A DNA stretch of 64,000 bases from Stictocephala bisonia (GCA_035578905.1 JAQJVL010000676.1:124001-188000); one strand, 5' to 3'; shown: positions 1 through 11,699, counted from the stretch's first letter. Made by a program: numbers and translations. The notes: a model not told the origin generated them from the letters alone.

Positions 1-1352
1 ATATAATCTGGGAGAATGTTTAAAATTTTGACGCCTGCTACAGACGGTTTGCGTTCCAGGGCCGATGTACGGTGCCGAGCCACTCTAAAACTGTGACTAC
101 TTCTTGTTTCGTGTTGATGGATGTCGCTACCTCGTGTTAAATTACATTTGAATCTACAATAGAGTGCAGTCTCCAAAATGTAAATGCAAGGCAGCGTTAG
201 CAAACCTAATTCCCTGAAGGACTGTTTGCATGACTCTCTAACTTTTAATTTGGAAATTATTCGTATTGCTCTATTTTGTAGCCGAAAGACTCTTTGAAGT
301 TTGTCTAAGGAACAGCTACCCCACAGTCTTACTCCGTAGGTAAGGTGAGGGTAATTGAGACCAAAATAGGCCATTAACTGTACCTTAACTGTGCAAAATT
401 TTGAAATGTTTCTCAAAGCAAAAATACCAGAGGCAATTTTTGCACAAACGCTGTCAATGTGGCAGCTCCAGGTCAACGCCCTATCTAGGTGAATTCCCAG
501 GAACTTGACAGTGTTTGTTTCATCAAGAAGAATGCCATCAACCATTATCAGTGGCTTTAAGCAAGACTCTTGATCTCTTAAAGAAAAATGAATGTATTTT
601 GTTTTTGAATGGTTTGTAGATAAATATTCCATTTCAAATTGCTGAACACAGGCATTAATATTAGTGAACGCTTCAATTTCAAGTGCAGGAATGGACTCAG
701 CTTTGAAGCAGAGTGTTGTATCGTCCGCATATTGAACGATATTTCCACTCAAGACAGAAGACCCTACCTCGTTAACGTAAACCAGGAAGAGAACCGGGCC
801 TAGAATAGACCCCTGTGGAACTCCACAATGAACTTTTTTACTATTAGAAAATGAATCACCAATTTGAACACATTGACTTCTGTCGTCCAAGTATGATTTG
901 AGCCACGAGTAAGGAGGGCCACGAATGCCATATCTTTCAAGTTTTGCCAATAGAAGGTTGTGATTGACACAATCAAAGGCCTTGGACAAGTCTAAAAAAA
1001 CACCAACAGTTTTTTGTCTGTTTTCTAATCCGTCCAACACCAAATCGACCAGTCTGGTGACAGCGTCAATGGTTGACTTTCCATGTCTAAAACCAAATTG
1101 GTCCTCACTCAGAATCTTCTCTTTATCAAGAAAATCAAGCAGCCTGGAAAGAAATACTTTTTCAAAGATTTTGCTTGGAGCTGGTAAAATTGAAATAGGG
1201 CGGTAGTTGTTCAAGACCGTTGGGTCTTCCTTTTTAAACACCGGAACTACCTTTGCATTTTTTAATTTGGAAGGAAACAACCCCGTTTCGAACGAAGAGT
1301 TTATTATTTTCGTCAAGGGGGGACTGACAAGGTGCTGACCCTGCCAATACAT
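1..1352 (-). CDS. Non-LTR retrotransposon reverse transcriptase, C-terminal part, open at window edge
   Basis: Reading leftwards from an ATG at 1352, about 450 codons stay open without a stop or frameshift to base 3, where the window ends, so the true C-terminus is outside. The fingers/palm order of a non-LTR RT is visible: NNYRPISILP, then FLDLSKAFDCVNH (catalytic Asp of motif A), GVPQGSILGPVLF (motif B), QYADDTTLCF (motif C, YADD) and FLGIHLD (motif E). After these comes the post-RT region with YPHLTYGVRLWG and VFRLQNRAIRII, which resembles Jockey/CR1-type insect LINEs. The endonuclease domain is absent: the LINE is 5'-truncated at about 1322, where the sequence passes directly into an M-family end, so the first ten or so codons from 1352 are probably not native. 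The family is clear; clade assignment is inference. Lack of any lesion over 1.3 kb suggests recent insertion. Confidence 0.92.
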   Translation of the reverse strand, partial: MYWQGQHLVSPPLTKIINSSFETGLFPSKLKNAKVVPVFKKEDPTVLNNYRPISILPAPSKIFEKVFLSRLLDFLDKEKILSEDQFGFRHGKSTIDAVTRLVDLVLDGLENRQKTVGVFLDLSKAFDCVNHNLLLAKLERYGIRGPPYSWLKSYLDDRSQCVQIGDSFSNSKKVHCGVPQGSILGPVLFLVYVNEVGSSVLSGNIVQYADDTTLCFKAESIPALEIEAFTNINACVQQFEMEYLSTNHSKTKYIHFSLRDQESCLKPLIMVDGILLDETNTVKFLGIHLDRALTWSCHIDSVCAKIASGIFALRNISKFCTVKVQLMAYFGLNYPHLTYGVRLWGSCSLDKLQRVFRLQNRAIRIISKLKVRESCKQSFRELGLLTLPCIYILETALYCRFKCNLTRGSDIHQHETRSSHSFRVARHRTSALERKPSVAGVKILNILPDY

Positions 1353-1443
1353 GTCTAACTTGAGAAATAACTACTCGATACACTAACTCAACTTACATTC
1401 AGTGCATTATTGAATGCGACCTCTATTTCTTTCTTCTCTATGG
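1321..1443 (-). mobile_element. M-family element, terminal half fragment
   Basis: Read on the minus strand this begins CCATAGAGAAGAAAGAAA and continues through the family landmarks (CGCATTCAATAATGCACTGAA, the TACTCGA-like segment, GCACCTTGTCAGTCC) before stopping at the LINE junction near 1322. The same landmarks recur at 14.0, 15.3, 16.0, 21.6, 31.6, 45.2, 60.9 and 61.2 kb. Only one terminus is present and no minisatellite unit remains. Confidence 0.8.
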
Positions 1444-3213
1444 AATAACGTAAGTTTTATACTTCGAACACCGGAGAATATAAAACGAGCCTTATTATAT
1501 AGTCCTATATCTGTAGGGAACGCTCGTGTTTCAAAAGGAAATCATTTTAAATTTTCAAATAAATTGTTTTTGTGGTGCTATTAAATGTTTGAAAATGCCT
1601 TCAGACTTTTTCGAATTTAAAAAAAAGCCGAAATATAACATAAAAAAAACTATGTGATGTGTAGCTATTTATCATAAATCAGTAATAAACACCATCACAA
1701 AACATACATACCGTAAAAAATTAATTGTTTTATTGTTGTTTCATAAATTTGTGAGGAGGCTACAGGCTCGTTTGAATGTTTTGAATCAACCGTAATGCTT
1801 ACAAGAGCAGAAAATTAAAACTGTTCTTTTTTCGTGTTTATCCTGTAGCAAAAAGATTCTTTTTTTATCTTACTCAGATGAAGAAAGTAATATTTTGCCT
1901 ATTGTTAAGAATAAAAATAGATTTTCATATCGTTGGTGCCTCGTGATTAATTTTCGCCCTTGAAGCTAAAAATGAAAGTTCTTTGTGTTACGGGCCAAAA
2001 TTTGTTAAGTTTTAATGGTGTTGGATTTGACACTTTTTCTTTGTGTGAATATTTTTCGTTACGTGTTACTTTGCATAAAAATTATATACCACAAGACTAT
2101 TTCTCCTCCTTTAAAATGTATATATAAACTAAAGAAATGTTAGTAATTGATTTACTTCCACATTTAAACCAATTTACATTACAACTATATACCAGGATTA
2201 TTTACACGTCGACAGAAATTAATTTTATTATTTAATTTGATATTTTTCCAATCCCAAACGAACGCATTTAGGGTTCGATTTGTTGAATTTAAGTTATTAA
2301 ATGAGATGGAAAACCATCAAATGGTTTCGGGCTATCTTAAGGTTACAGCAGATGAACTGTCATTGTGTCGTTAGGAGCAGCTTAAGTCGGACGCCAGAGG
2401 TCAACAGTTGATAGGCTAAAGGACAACACGTTGGAGAACCAAATTTGTTGAATCGGCTCTTTTTCAACGTTCACTTCTACTACCGTCTAATTATACCCAC
2501 TTCACTACACAATGTTTACTACTAACGTTTCCAAAAACATTCAAGTATTTCAGCAATTTCTCTACCAATTTATCTCCTCTTTCGCTTAAGCAATAAGGCG
2601 ATAAAGTTGACTTAGAGAGACATTAACCACAACCTCGGACCACTGACTCAGTGAAGTGGTGCAAAGTGTTTTCGTCCGAGTCAGCGTAGGCCTACTATAA
2701 AAATAGAACCGCTTGCACTTTGAAGGAGGCACATCGCACGCACATTCTCGCACCACTGCACGGTCGCTCATAGATAAGGAGGTTGAGAACGAATTTTATT
2801 AGTGTAAATAACTTATTTTTCAACGTATCTTCTGACAATATGAAGTAATTAAATTTAGTAAATACAAATGAGTAGTTTTGTGAATATTTATTAGGTTAAT
2901 AATGAAAACAAACCAATCACTTATAGAGAACACTCCCAAACATGTTTATTTAACATTTCCTATTATTTAGAGTGTAAATAATAAATAAGGAAAGTCATAT
3001 TTATTATTCGTGAATTCATCGGTACTTTAGAAATAAATTAATAATATTGAAATAATAAAGCTCTAAGCGTTTTTTATTTAGTAACCATACTATTAACCTA
3101 ACTAAATATTCACAGAAAGATTCTACTTGGAGTAGTATCAAAGGTCTTTGAATATTTAACCGTGTTAGGGGAGAATAAGCACTGACAATTTCCTAAACTG
3201 CCACCACAGGAAA
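1444..3213. other. AT-rich intergenic or intronic DNA, no gene seen
   Basis: There are no convincing coding stretches and no tandem array. If the exon at 5936-6089 belongs to a gene with a long first intron, this would lie in that intron. The 61-codon minus-strand open frame at 2586-2771 has no recognisable motif. Confidence 0.6.
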
Positions 3214-3238
3214 GGTTAGGTTAGGTTAGGTTAGGTTA
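3214..3238 (+). repeat. Short interstitial (TTAGG)n run
   Basis: Five perfect TTAGG pentamers, the arthropod telomere motif. The run sits a few bases before an F-family foldback copy. It is too short to be a telomere and is best read as an interstitial telomeric-type microsatellite. Confidence 0.9.
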
Positions 3239-3247
3239 GTTATAGTT

Positions 3248-3618
3248 GACATACAGTCTTACCGTCAGCGGGCTAAAACACGCCGTTCTATTTCAACTTT
3301 ACTGTTCGTGTTTATTATTATTAGTTATAGTGTACACTATATACGAATATCAAAGGTCCAATCTAGTGGACCATAAGTTGATATTATGTGTGGTTTTTTT
3401 TTTTTTTTTTTTTTTTTTATCGTCAATGATTACACATAAAGTTTCACACACTTAAATGTCACTAAAATAACAAATTTTTAACAAAAACCAACTTATAGCT
3501 CACTACAACGGTTCTTCGTCTATAAAATTGCACTTCAGGCGTTTTGTTACGATCATTATTTCGATCGAATTCTAGTGAAATAAAAACCCATTTTTTGCGA
3601 TTTTCATGAAACGAAACT
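3248..3618 (+). mobile_element. F-family foldback element, copy F1
   Basis: Starts GACATACAGTCTTACCGTCA, then a segment ending CTAGTGGACCATAAGTTGAT; a diverged complementary segment (CAACTTATAGCTCACTA) follows near 3490, so each copy can fold on itself. The same order of landmarks is seen at 27.1-27.9, 32.7-34.0, 39.4-39.8 and 61.5-61.8 kb. A poly-T run (3397-3418) lies between the two arms. No protein is encoded. Confidence 0.75.
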
Positions 3619-4492
3619 TCTAGTTAACTAAAACATGTTAGAAATTTGAAATTCATGAGGCTCCCCCTCCACGTCCCTAATTTATCTCATGGTACATTAT
3701 TTACAATGTTTCGTTTTGATGGTTTTGTTTAGCCTTCATGAATTTTGCAGTTTGAACAACATCTACAGTTCGTATTCCGACGAACTGGACGAGTAATTGG
3801 TAATGAGGGATACTCCCTAATTACTCTCCCTCGGAGGTAAATTAAGATAATTGTCAATGGTTAGTTATTATTTTATTCTGACCATTTTAACCCCACTGTG
3901 GGTTCAATGCATGTTGCAGATTTACATGTTTAAACGTGATTCTTTAAAAACAATTACGTTGTATCCATGTTCTTAGTGAAAAGCAGGCAAATGCTTAAAA
4001 GCCACAGATGATGGATGTATGAAAATTTGGCTGCAACTTGAATAAGATAGCAAATAAACCTAGTTTGATAACCCATACAATCATAAAAAATATATGAAAG
4101 AAAAGAATTAGATGAGAGAAACAAAGCATAAAAAATTATATAGTTTTAGTCATATATTTGTGTCAAAATTACTTATATTTGTCTGTGTTCGTTTTCACAA
4201 AACTATTATTATATTTTATGAAATAGTGATGGCTCATGAGACTGAAACATAATTCGGGATCAGAGTTTAAAAAATATGTAACAAATTATATTAAAAATGT
4301 AATGCAAAGGAGCCAAAATGTTATTAAAGTTGTAGTAAGTTCTGGTTATTGCTTCCAATAACAAATATAGATTGTTAGTTTGAATTAGAGATCAAAAGAC
4401 AGGTTTCCTTTGAAAACACGACAAAAAATACTTGAATAAGTTGTGAACAATTGCTAATTCTTATCCTAAACATAAATATAAAACTGTTGACT
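3619..4492. other. AT-rich DNA, nothing recognised
   Basis: No coding signal, tandem repeat or inverted repeat stands out in this stretch. Confidence 0.6.
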
Positions 4493-4500
4493 AAAATATT

Positions 4501-4813
4501 GGACCTTTTCTGTTAATTCAATACCATTACGTTTTATCGAATTGCAGTTAGGTTAGGTGGCTACTAAAGTTGATAAAAAACATGTAAATAATCCAATGAT
4601 TGACTTACCGCCGAATGCGCTCTCCGTGTGTAAGTTCTTAGAAAGCGATAAGATAAGGCCAGCGATGTCGGATTCTTTGCGGATAAGGAATACTGTACCA
4701 CGGTGGGCGTTAAAATGATTGGGGAACAGTTTTTAGAGTAATAGAATATTTAAATAAAGCGGTAATGAATCAACAGAAAAAAAGTAGTGGTAGTGAATCA
4801 ACGGAATAGGTCC
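4501..4813 (+). mobile_element. H-family MITE with exact 8-bp target duplication, copy H1
   Basis: Begins GGACCTTTTC and ends in the complementary GGAATAGGTCC; subterminal GTAGTGAATCAACGG repeats mirror the 5' end. It is flanked by AAAATATT at 4493-4500 and again at 4814-4821, an exact 8-bp duplication as made by hAT-type transposases. Two further copies (36400-36725, 46077-46409) share the interior, including GGTGGCTACTAAAGTTG and GCCGAATGCG. There is no reading frame, so it is non-autonomous. Confidence 0.93.
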
Positions 4814-4821
4814 AAAATATT

Positions 4822-5711
4822 AGCTAACACTTATATACCAAATTTCAAGCAACTGTAGAAACCAAATAAAACAAAATATGTATTACTCTAGAGATATATT
4901 TTTAATTCTCTTTGAATAAAATACAAATGCATTGGGATTCCTGTTAGTTTTAGTTTATTTCTTAATTGGTCATATTAAAATTCACTGTAAACTGCACACA
5001 TGCTTCATTCAATTTTCAATCAATACTTTTTTTAATCTGTACATGAATAACAATTAGGTATTTTTGTGTAACATTAAAAAAAAAGACATACTAACAATAT
5101 TTGTCTCAACAGTAACATGCTAAAAATTATATTTTATTTAAATTACCCCCTCCACCCCCTAATGCTCAATTAAATGCGTATGTCTGATCATTAATTACTT
5201 GTCACAACTTCCACTGATATTTAAATAATTTTCTATTTTAAATTTTATACAGTATGGTACTGGTGTCATTCCTAATGTTTGTTCACTGTGTGTACGATTT
5301 GTTTCCATTATCTAGATCTAATTTTTATTATGCCTTTATACATTGTACAGCTTTCAACGGCAGTTACGAAAATAAAAGGAGGAAATTGAAAATTCAAAAT
5401 CTAACAATCAATCTACAGAACAAAGTAGCTGACTTGTGCCTTAGTGTTTCAATATTTATCTATCGTCACAAATTTATAAAGATAGAGGTTCTGTTTTGAA
5501 AATCTGCCATCTAATTTTTAACGACAAGTCTTTGTACTAGACCTAGTTACAGACCTCATATATACAAATGAAACATGACAATGAAGATCTTTTTGATTAT
5601 GCATTTCATTTATGGTTGTTGGGACCTGTGCAGATTAAAATTGGATGATGGGGCTTCTCTATACCTAAGAAAGTAGTCAAACCACGTGGGTTGAATTTTA
5701 TTTTTACTACA
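4822..5711. other. AT-rich DNA, no gene recognised
   Basis: An 81-codon open frame at 5254-5499 (plus) has no family resemblance and ordinary AT-rich composition; I treat it as chance. Probably intron 1 of the reductase-like gene. Confidence 0.55.
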
Positions 5712-5719
5712 TACTTATT

Positions 5720-5898
5720 TAGGGTTGCCAAACGTCCGTATTTTTTACGGACAGTTTGTATTTTACATTTTGTGTCCGTGACTAAAAGACATAAACCGGG
5801 GGAGTTTATTGCCTTTTAGATATAACTTGCCCCCCTCCCTAAGACCCCCAAGTATATCTGGTGTCCGTATTTTACTCTGAAAATGTATGGCAACCCTA
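5720..5898. mobile_element. 179-bp hAT-like MITE in the presumed first intron
   Basis: Ends are TAGGGTTGCC and GGCAACCCTA, with the inner ACGTCCGTATTTT also mirrored. Flanking octamers are TACTTATT (5712-5719) and CACTTATT (5899-5906), 7 of 8 identical. These ends and the 8-bp duplication match hAT-type MITEs. Its near end is only 37 bp from the splice donor at 5935, so the apparent continuation of the exon's reading frame past the donor is MITE sequence. Confidence 0.88.
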
Positions 5899-5935
5899 CA
5901 CTTATTCCACAAAGTAAACTCACAACTCCACTCAC

Positions 5936-6089
5936 CTGCCCATTGTCCAGTTTCCTTCAGGTTGACGTTGAGGTTGAGTGCAGGAGCCAGGAACGAGTAG
6001 TAAATCCTGCTAAGGAAGAATCTGGTGACCTGGAAGCCGACGATGGCCAGGCAGACGACACCTACCTTCTCTAGCGGAGAGAACGTCAT
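5936..6089 (-). CDS. First coding exon, very-long-chain 3-oxoacyl-CoA reductase / HSD17B12-like
   Basis: Seen: ATG at 6087-6089 opens a 51-codon stretch starting MTFSPLEKVG, with a hydrophobic membrane segment (VVCLAIVGF, about residues 11-19), then SRIYYSFLAPALNLNVNLKE and TGQWA. It stops at a textbook donor, GCAG/GTGAGT, in phase 1. Known: microsomal 17-beta-HSD12-type reductases (the KAR step of fatty-acid elongation, ER membrane; Drosophila spidey) start with one membrane helix and then read G-x-WAVVTG, the start of the Rossmann NADP site. The split codon G+TN would supply the first Val of VVTG exactly here. Inferred: this is exon 1 of such a gene; the catalytic exons are not in the window, so intron 1 exceeds 5.9 kb. 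The frame is also open upstream of 6089 but without another ATG. Another short-chain dehydrogenase is possible. Confidence 0.58.
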
Positions 6090-6300
6090 TGCGGGGTGGG
6101 CGACTGAGGAGTGACTGCTGACTGATAGCGGAGTGTGCGCGGCCACTGTTATCGATCGGACGCCTGACGAGTGCGCTGTACCGTTCGCCAATCGCTAAGT
6201 CACTGCCAAGGCTCTCGTTCGCTTCGCAATCCAGGCCACACTCTCCACTTTCTCGACTTCTTCTCTCCTTTCCCCTGGGCTCGCAGTGGGACTGCCACCA
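6090..6300 (-). promoter_or_regulatory. Probable 5' UTR and core promoter of the reductase-like gene
   Basis: This is one of few GC-rich, CpG-containing stretches nearby. On the minus strand two TCAGT motifs (arthropod initiator-like) lie at 6121-6125 and 6103-6107, a short distance upstream of the ATG. No clear TATA box at the expected distance is seen. The assignment rests on position and composition only. Confidence 0.3.
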
Positions 6301-6425
6301 CTCTTATCTCCGGAAGGAAAGGGCGCTTTCTGCGGAAGTAGGATTGTATTGTCTGCAACTTGAACATAAACAGATTTATACTTGTTGTATTTGTTGCAAT
6401 AGATGTACGTTGAAATACATACAAA

Positions 6426-6477
6426 TAAATATATATATATATATTTTAAATAATATATATATTTATATATATAAATA
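6426..6477. repeat. (TA)n-rich low-complexity tract
   Basis: Alternating TA runs broken by AAATAA. It sits between the presumed promoter and the 36-bp array. Confidence 0.85.
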
Positions 6478-6587
6478 AAACGCTATAAAAATTGATCATG
6501 GATTATATATTGGAAAATAAACGCTTAAACGATTTTTTCACCTTAGTTTACCTCTATTGATGGACCTTTCTTTAGAGATAAACTATG

Positions 6588-7402
6588 TTCTCCCGCCCAT
6601 CCATGCACGTACAGTGGTACTGATCCGCCCGCCCATCCATGCACGTACAGTGGTACTGACCCACCGGCCCATCCATGCACGTACAGTGGTACTGATCCAC
6701 CCGCCCATCCATACACGTACAGTGGTACTGATCCACCCGCCCATCCATGCACGTACAGTGGTACTGACCCACCCGCCCATCCATGCACTTACAGTGGTAC
6801 TGACCCACCCGCCCATCCATGCACGTACAGTGGTACTGACCCACCAGCCCATCCATACACGTACAGTGGTACTGACCCACCCGCCCATCCATACACGTAC
6901 AGTGGTACTGACCCACCCGCCCATCCATGCACTTACAGTGGTACTGACCCACCCGCCCATCCATTTACGTACAGTGGTACTGACCCACCTGCCCATCCAT
7001 ACACGTACAGTGTTACCGACCCACCCACCCACCCATGCACTTACAGTGGTACTGACCCACCAGCCCATCCATGCACGTGCAGTGGTACTGACCCACCAGC
7101 CCATCCATACACGTACAGTGGTACTGACCTACCCGCCCATCCATGCACGTACAGTGGTACTGACCCACCCGCCCATCCATGCACGTACAGTGGTACTGAC
7201 CCACCCGCCCATCCATGCACGTACAGTGGTACTTACCCACCAGCCCACACATGCACGTACAGTGGTACTGACCCACCAGCCCATCCATGCACGTACAGTG
7301 GTACTGACCCACCCGCCCATCCATTCACGTACAGTGGTACTGACCCACCCGCCCATCCATACACGTACAGTGTTACCAAACCACCCGCCCACCCATGTAC
7401 AT
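6588..7402 (+). repeat. 36-bp minisatellite array A (about 22 units)
   Basis: The unit reads GTACAGTGGTACTGACCCAC then CCGCCCATCCATGCAC. Units differ by scattered substitutions (CATCCATGCAC / CATCCATACAC / CATCCATTTAC). Because 36 is a multiple of three, several frames are open on both strands and would give 12-residue repeat peptides; these are not genes. Neither flank shows an M-family arm, unlike the array at 30.9 kb. Confidence 0.97.
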
Positions 7403-9300
7403 TCAATTAGTAACTGTTTATTAGTGACTGCTCAATGGTCGCCGTCGATGCGAATACTACTAAAGAGAAGTCTCAGGTATCCATTTTAGGTGGTAATCAT
7501 GGTCTGAATGTTGTGTAAGGCAGTGTCAGATATGTAAGTTAGCAGACCAATTCCGTTCGGACTTCACGAAAAACTACCCTGGCTATTGGGCTATTAATTA
7601 AAATGGCTCTTTGTTTGGACCTTAGTTGGTGAAAATGATTACACCCGTTCATCTTACTCATCACATTCATTCGCCTTCTCCTGTATCAATGTGATCGGCG
7701 AGTAATAATGAATAATAATCTACATTTTTAAACTTAATAATTTAACAGTCTTTTTTATCTATTGTACTTGACGATTCTGAGATTATACAGTTGTTTAAAT
7801 CTGAAATTAAAGGAGATTTTTATATGGGCCTACGATATTAACTCAGTAACTAAGGTACATAAAACAACAAAAACAGTTTAAAAATCACAAAGTACCTAAT
7901 TTATTGTTCGCTACACCCTGATTACATTGTAATAATGGGATGAATAACAATTTAAAATGAATTACAAAATATTTAGTTTTTTTCACTAATCCATCAGTTT
8001 AATTAAAAGGTCAATTATGTTTTTTTCTTGTCAGGAATGTTGGTAACATTTTTTTCTTGATTTATTTCATTTTAATGCACATTTATAAAAACTATCAAAT
8101 TATTATGTTTTTAATTCGTTTTAAATTAATTTTTATTTTTTTTTATTATTGGAAGGGTCAGATTTGATTTGTTTGAGTCGAATAATAGCCTAAAAAATTA
8201 TCTACCGAATGTGAAGGTAAAATTAAATCATACGAATAGAATAGCATTGCCCTAAAAACAAAATAAATAAATAAATTCTGATCTTACAGTTAATGTACTT
8301 ACATTTTATACACAAAGTTATCTCTTCTGATGATTGTTTGTTTTAATGAACTCCCCGAAATATAATGTTGTAGAACCAATTGTATTATTATTACACTATC
8401 GATAAGTTAACTAGGTTAGGTTCAAGGTGCAATGATAAACACACCAATTACTTAAACAGCTGAACAAATAACAGCTGTTGCAGGTCCAGTAGTACCAGCT
8501 TGTATAACAGTTTTAAAAACACATGACCGAGTATTCTGTTAAACTGCATTCCTCATTGACTGGACATTTTGAAACAATGCAGATCATCAGTATCATCATC
8601 ATTAGTAGTTTTACCTCCTGCTAGTTTAAAAGAAATTTTTTTATGCTTCTCTGATCGCGCTGTCACCTTTGTGTCACAGTAGTTTTCCATTCTTTATGTC
8701 ATCAATCAATTAGCATTCTTTCTTTCTTCTTCCCCCCACCATTCATTCAATAACTGCCCTTAATAAACACTACTTTCCCTTTATAAGCCATACCTTATTT
8801 CTTTTTCTTCTCCTTATTTATTTGCCTTTTCTCCTCTTCTCTTTCTCTTCTTAATACTGCCTCATAGTCACTTATATTCCCATCCTACACCATCCATTCT
8901 CATCAATAGCCACATTTCCGTTGCCTCTAGTCTGCCTATATCTTTGTTTCTTAATGTCCATATTTCTGCTCCGTAAATTAACACATTCCATATGTAGCAT
9001 TTTATTAATCCCTATCTCGGCTCTTTTTCCTATGAACCATATAGTAATCTATTCTTCTTAATTTATTTATCATTGCAATTACTGTATTTTATTTTGTATA
9101 ACAGAGCATAAAATCATTTGCACACTAAGGAATGATTTTTTAAAATTCCATTCTCCAAGGGTAGAAACAGCTCTTGAAGAACAATTGTCTCCCACAGTAA
9201 TTACATTGGTCGTTCAATATTAAAAAAAAACTTATACAAAAAAGCTACAGTATACCCTACTATTTTTTTTATATTACTTTTAATCGAATATCTTGTACAA
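7403..9300. other. AT-rich DNA, no gene recognised
   Basis: Long A/T runs and no conserved coding frame. A pyrimidine-rich stretch lies at about 8690-8880 (CTTCTTCC / CTTTTCTCC). Nothing else is supported. Confidence 0.6.
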
Positions 9301-9399
9301 TAGATCTAGTAATGTTAATTTAGTCTTGCACAAGTCGAGAAGTCAGAGCGCAGCGAGCGAGGCTTAATACTGACAAGCAATACCGAGGCCGAAGTTTGA

Positions 9400-9535
9400 G
9401 CCGATGTGCCGCAAAGGTCAGGTAGAGCACCAGCACTGCGCCGCGATCACATTTACCCCCTTGAAACGCACCGGCACTGCGCCGCGATCACATTTACCCC
9501 CTCGATACGCACCGGGACTGCGCCGCAGCGGCCTT
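9400..9535 (+). repeat. GC-rich segment with a 46-bp tandem duplication
   Basis: The block GCACTGCGCCGCGATCACAT followed by TTACCCCCT occurs twice, 46 bp apart, with a third partial copy ending CTGCGCCGCAGCGG. It stands out from the surrounding AT-rich DNA. A motif with GCGGCGCAGT reappears near 10875 and 10938, so this may be one end of an unrecognised element spanning about 9.3-11.0 kb. Confidence 0.7.
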
Positions 9536-10850
9536 CTTTTTGAAAATTTCATTCCTGGAAAATGTCCTGAAGTTGTTTTATCTTCATTTTCATCCTATCT
9601 CAATGCATGTTCATGAACTATCAATAAAATAATCAAGGCTTTTCATTGTGCTAATTAAATGTCCAATAAGTTCCGATTTTTGCAAGGGATATTTTCGAAT
9701 TCGATCATATAATTCGAGCTCTCTGATTATTTGTAATAGCTTAATAATTGTATTATTGATTTAAAAGCTAAATTTTTTAAGCATGACATATATAGAATAT
9801 TAAATGTCACTCTCGTCTATTTAGGCTTATATAATTTCTTATTTTAAACTAATAGAGTAATATTGTTGAAAATCAAACTAATGGAAAATAAACGAGGTTT
9901 GATTAAATACCTGCAAGCTATAATTATTATACTTTAAAAAATAAATACGTTAACAACAAATAAAATAGTTTTTTAAAAATGTCCACTATTTAGTTAAAAA
10001 GTCAAATAATTTTATGTACAAAATTACAAATGAAACCATAAAACTACAAATAACAAAAGTACACAAGTTAGGTAGAAGGAACAAACAAAATTACAGATTT
10101 TAAAATAAAAAAAATTACAAACATAAACAAGTTAGTTCGTAAAAGTAACGTACCAGATTATAAATTATTGAGTTAAATACAAATTTACAAAAATATACAA
10201 TTTAGTCAGAAAATTCTATAGATGAAATGCCAAATATAAAAATGTAAGAGATAAGTATTACAAAAATACAACATTAATCAATCAGACAATTTAATGCACA
10301 AAACTATAAATTATGAAGTTAAAATTTACAAAAATATATAATTTAGTCAGAAAGCAAAATCAAAATTCCAAATTAAAAAATTCAAGGGATATAAATTACG
10401 AAAATACACAAGCCAATCAGAAAACGTAGTGAAATAATTATAAATTAAACCTAGTTAAGTTAAAACATACCTCTGTATTTCAAACAACCTTAAGCGAAAC
10501 ATCTAAAAATATTTACAATGTCTGCTTGGCCATTTATAAGTTGTTCAAGTTTCTTTCAATAAATTTTTGAAATATTACGTTTTTTCTTTCTTCAAGACGA
10601 CTCGCAATGTTGTACACCATTAATGCCAATTTATGTGTCCAACTGAGCCTCCTTGATGGATTCAATGAAGATAGAAATGTTCGGATGAGGAGACTAACAT
10701 GATTTCTTGATGTTACTGTGAAAGTTTTCACATGAGTTCGTCGTTCTCCACAAATCTGAGGAATCTAGATCCCAAAATTTATCGAGGGAAATCGACGTCA
10801 CTTTTAGTGGCGTTTAGTTTGCTCATGGTTTGTTAACATCCCGCCACCCA
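9536..10850. other. Strongly AT-rich DNA, no gene recognised
   Basis: From 9900 to 10450 many similar phrases recur (ACAAATTACAAA, AAATTTACAAAAATATA, TTTAGTCAGAAA), an A/T-rich imperfect repetition with no fixed period that I could define. No coding frame is supported. Confidence 0.55.
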
Positions 10851-10954
10851 GCTTTGGTAAACTGGGATGGTAGCGGCGCAGTACCGGTGCATTCCGGGGT
10901 AAACCTTTTTGGACCTTGTCATTAGATATCGGTATGCGGCGCAGTCCCCATTTG

Positions 10955-11015
10955 AGCGCAGCGTGTGACGGGGTTGACACGCGAAGCGTGCAGGGGTGTC
11001 CCCTTGTTAATAATT
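10955..11015 (+). repeat. Short dispersed repeat shared with 28550-28600
   Basis: GCGTGTGACGGGGTTGACAC, then GCGAAGCGTGCAGGGGTGTC and CCC..TAATAAT. A diverged form (GAGTGACGGAGTTGCACGTG, AAGTGTGGAAGGGTGTTCCC) is at 28550-28600. Element type unknown. Confidence 0.6.
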
Positions 11016-11699
11016 ATATTCTACTAGGTGGAAGGTATCACGGCAAGGACAAGCAGCGGACTTTGACGTCAAACGGGTGAATCAGGCAGTACGATTTGTT
11101 ATTGCATGGTAAGTAAATCTACCAATCACATAGAAGCTTTCAGCTAAATAAACAAGCTAGTTACCACTGGTCAGTTTAAATTGTAACAACGGGAATTAAA
11201 GAAAGTATTTTTGCGTTAATTTGTGGGTTGTTGTTCCACACTGCCTCGTGACGTCATGCGAGATGCGCGTGATACCTACCGTATTTTATTCTAGGTACAA
11301 TGGTTGATTTGACGTCTGTATGGAAATTATTATTAATATTACTTTAATTTTTTTAGAAATCTTTTCTTTAAAATCAGTTGAGTGCAAGAAAGCAATAAGT
11401 AAATAAAAACATTTCTGTATTATTTCCACTAACGAAATGATTATTGTTGTTTGAAAATAATTTGTTGCCGTTGAGTTTTTGTAATTGTGATTTTATTTTA
11501 ACTGTTCAAAGCGTTTTGATTAAAACTGAGATATTTGGTTTCAGTCGAATGTGGGACGAGGTAGTCGGAACACTCGAGGACGACGGGAATTTTTTACCTA
11601 CCGAAACGTTGTGTTGGCAATCTCCAACGAATAAGCATCGTGAACTGTCTGTCGCCTTCCGTCTTGTTTATCCCAAAACAATTTCAATCATACCCACTA

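Noticed and set aside
964..1206. 80-codon plus-strand frame
   Set aside because: It is the antisense shadow of the reverse transcriptase on the minus strand.
5763..5935. Continuation of the reductase-like reading frame to a stop at 5763
   Set aside because: A GTGAGT donor ends the exon at 5936 and the downstream frame is largely a hAT MITE; the extra peptide does not resemble the family.
6557..7489. 310-codon open frame with 12-residue repeats (PPIHARTVVLTH)
   Set aside because: It runs through minisatellite array A. A 36-bp period keeps a frame open once one unit lacks a stop; several frames on both strands are open at once and the flanks are not coding.
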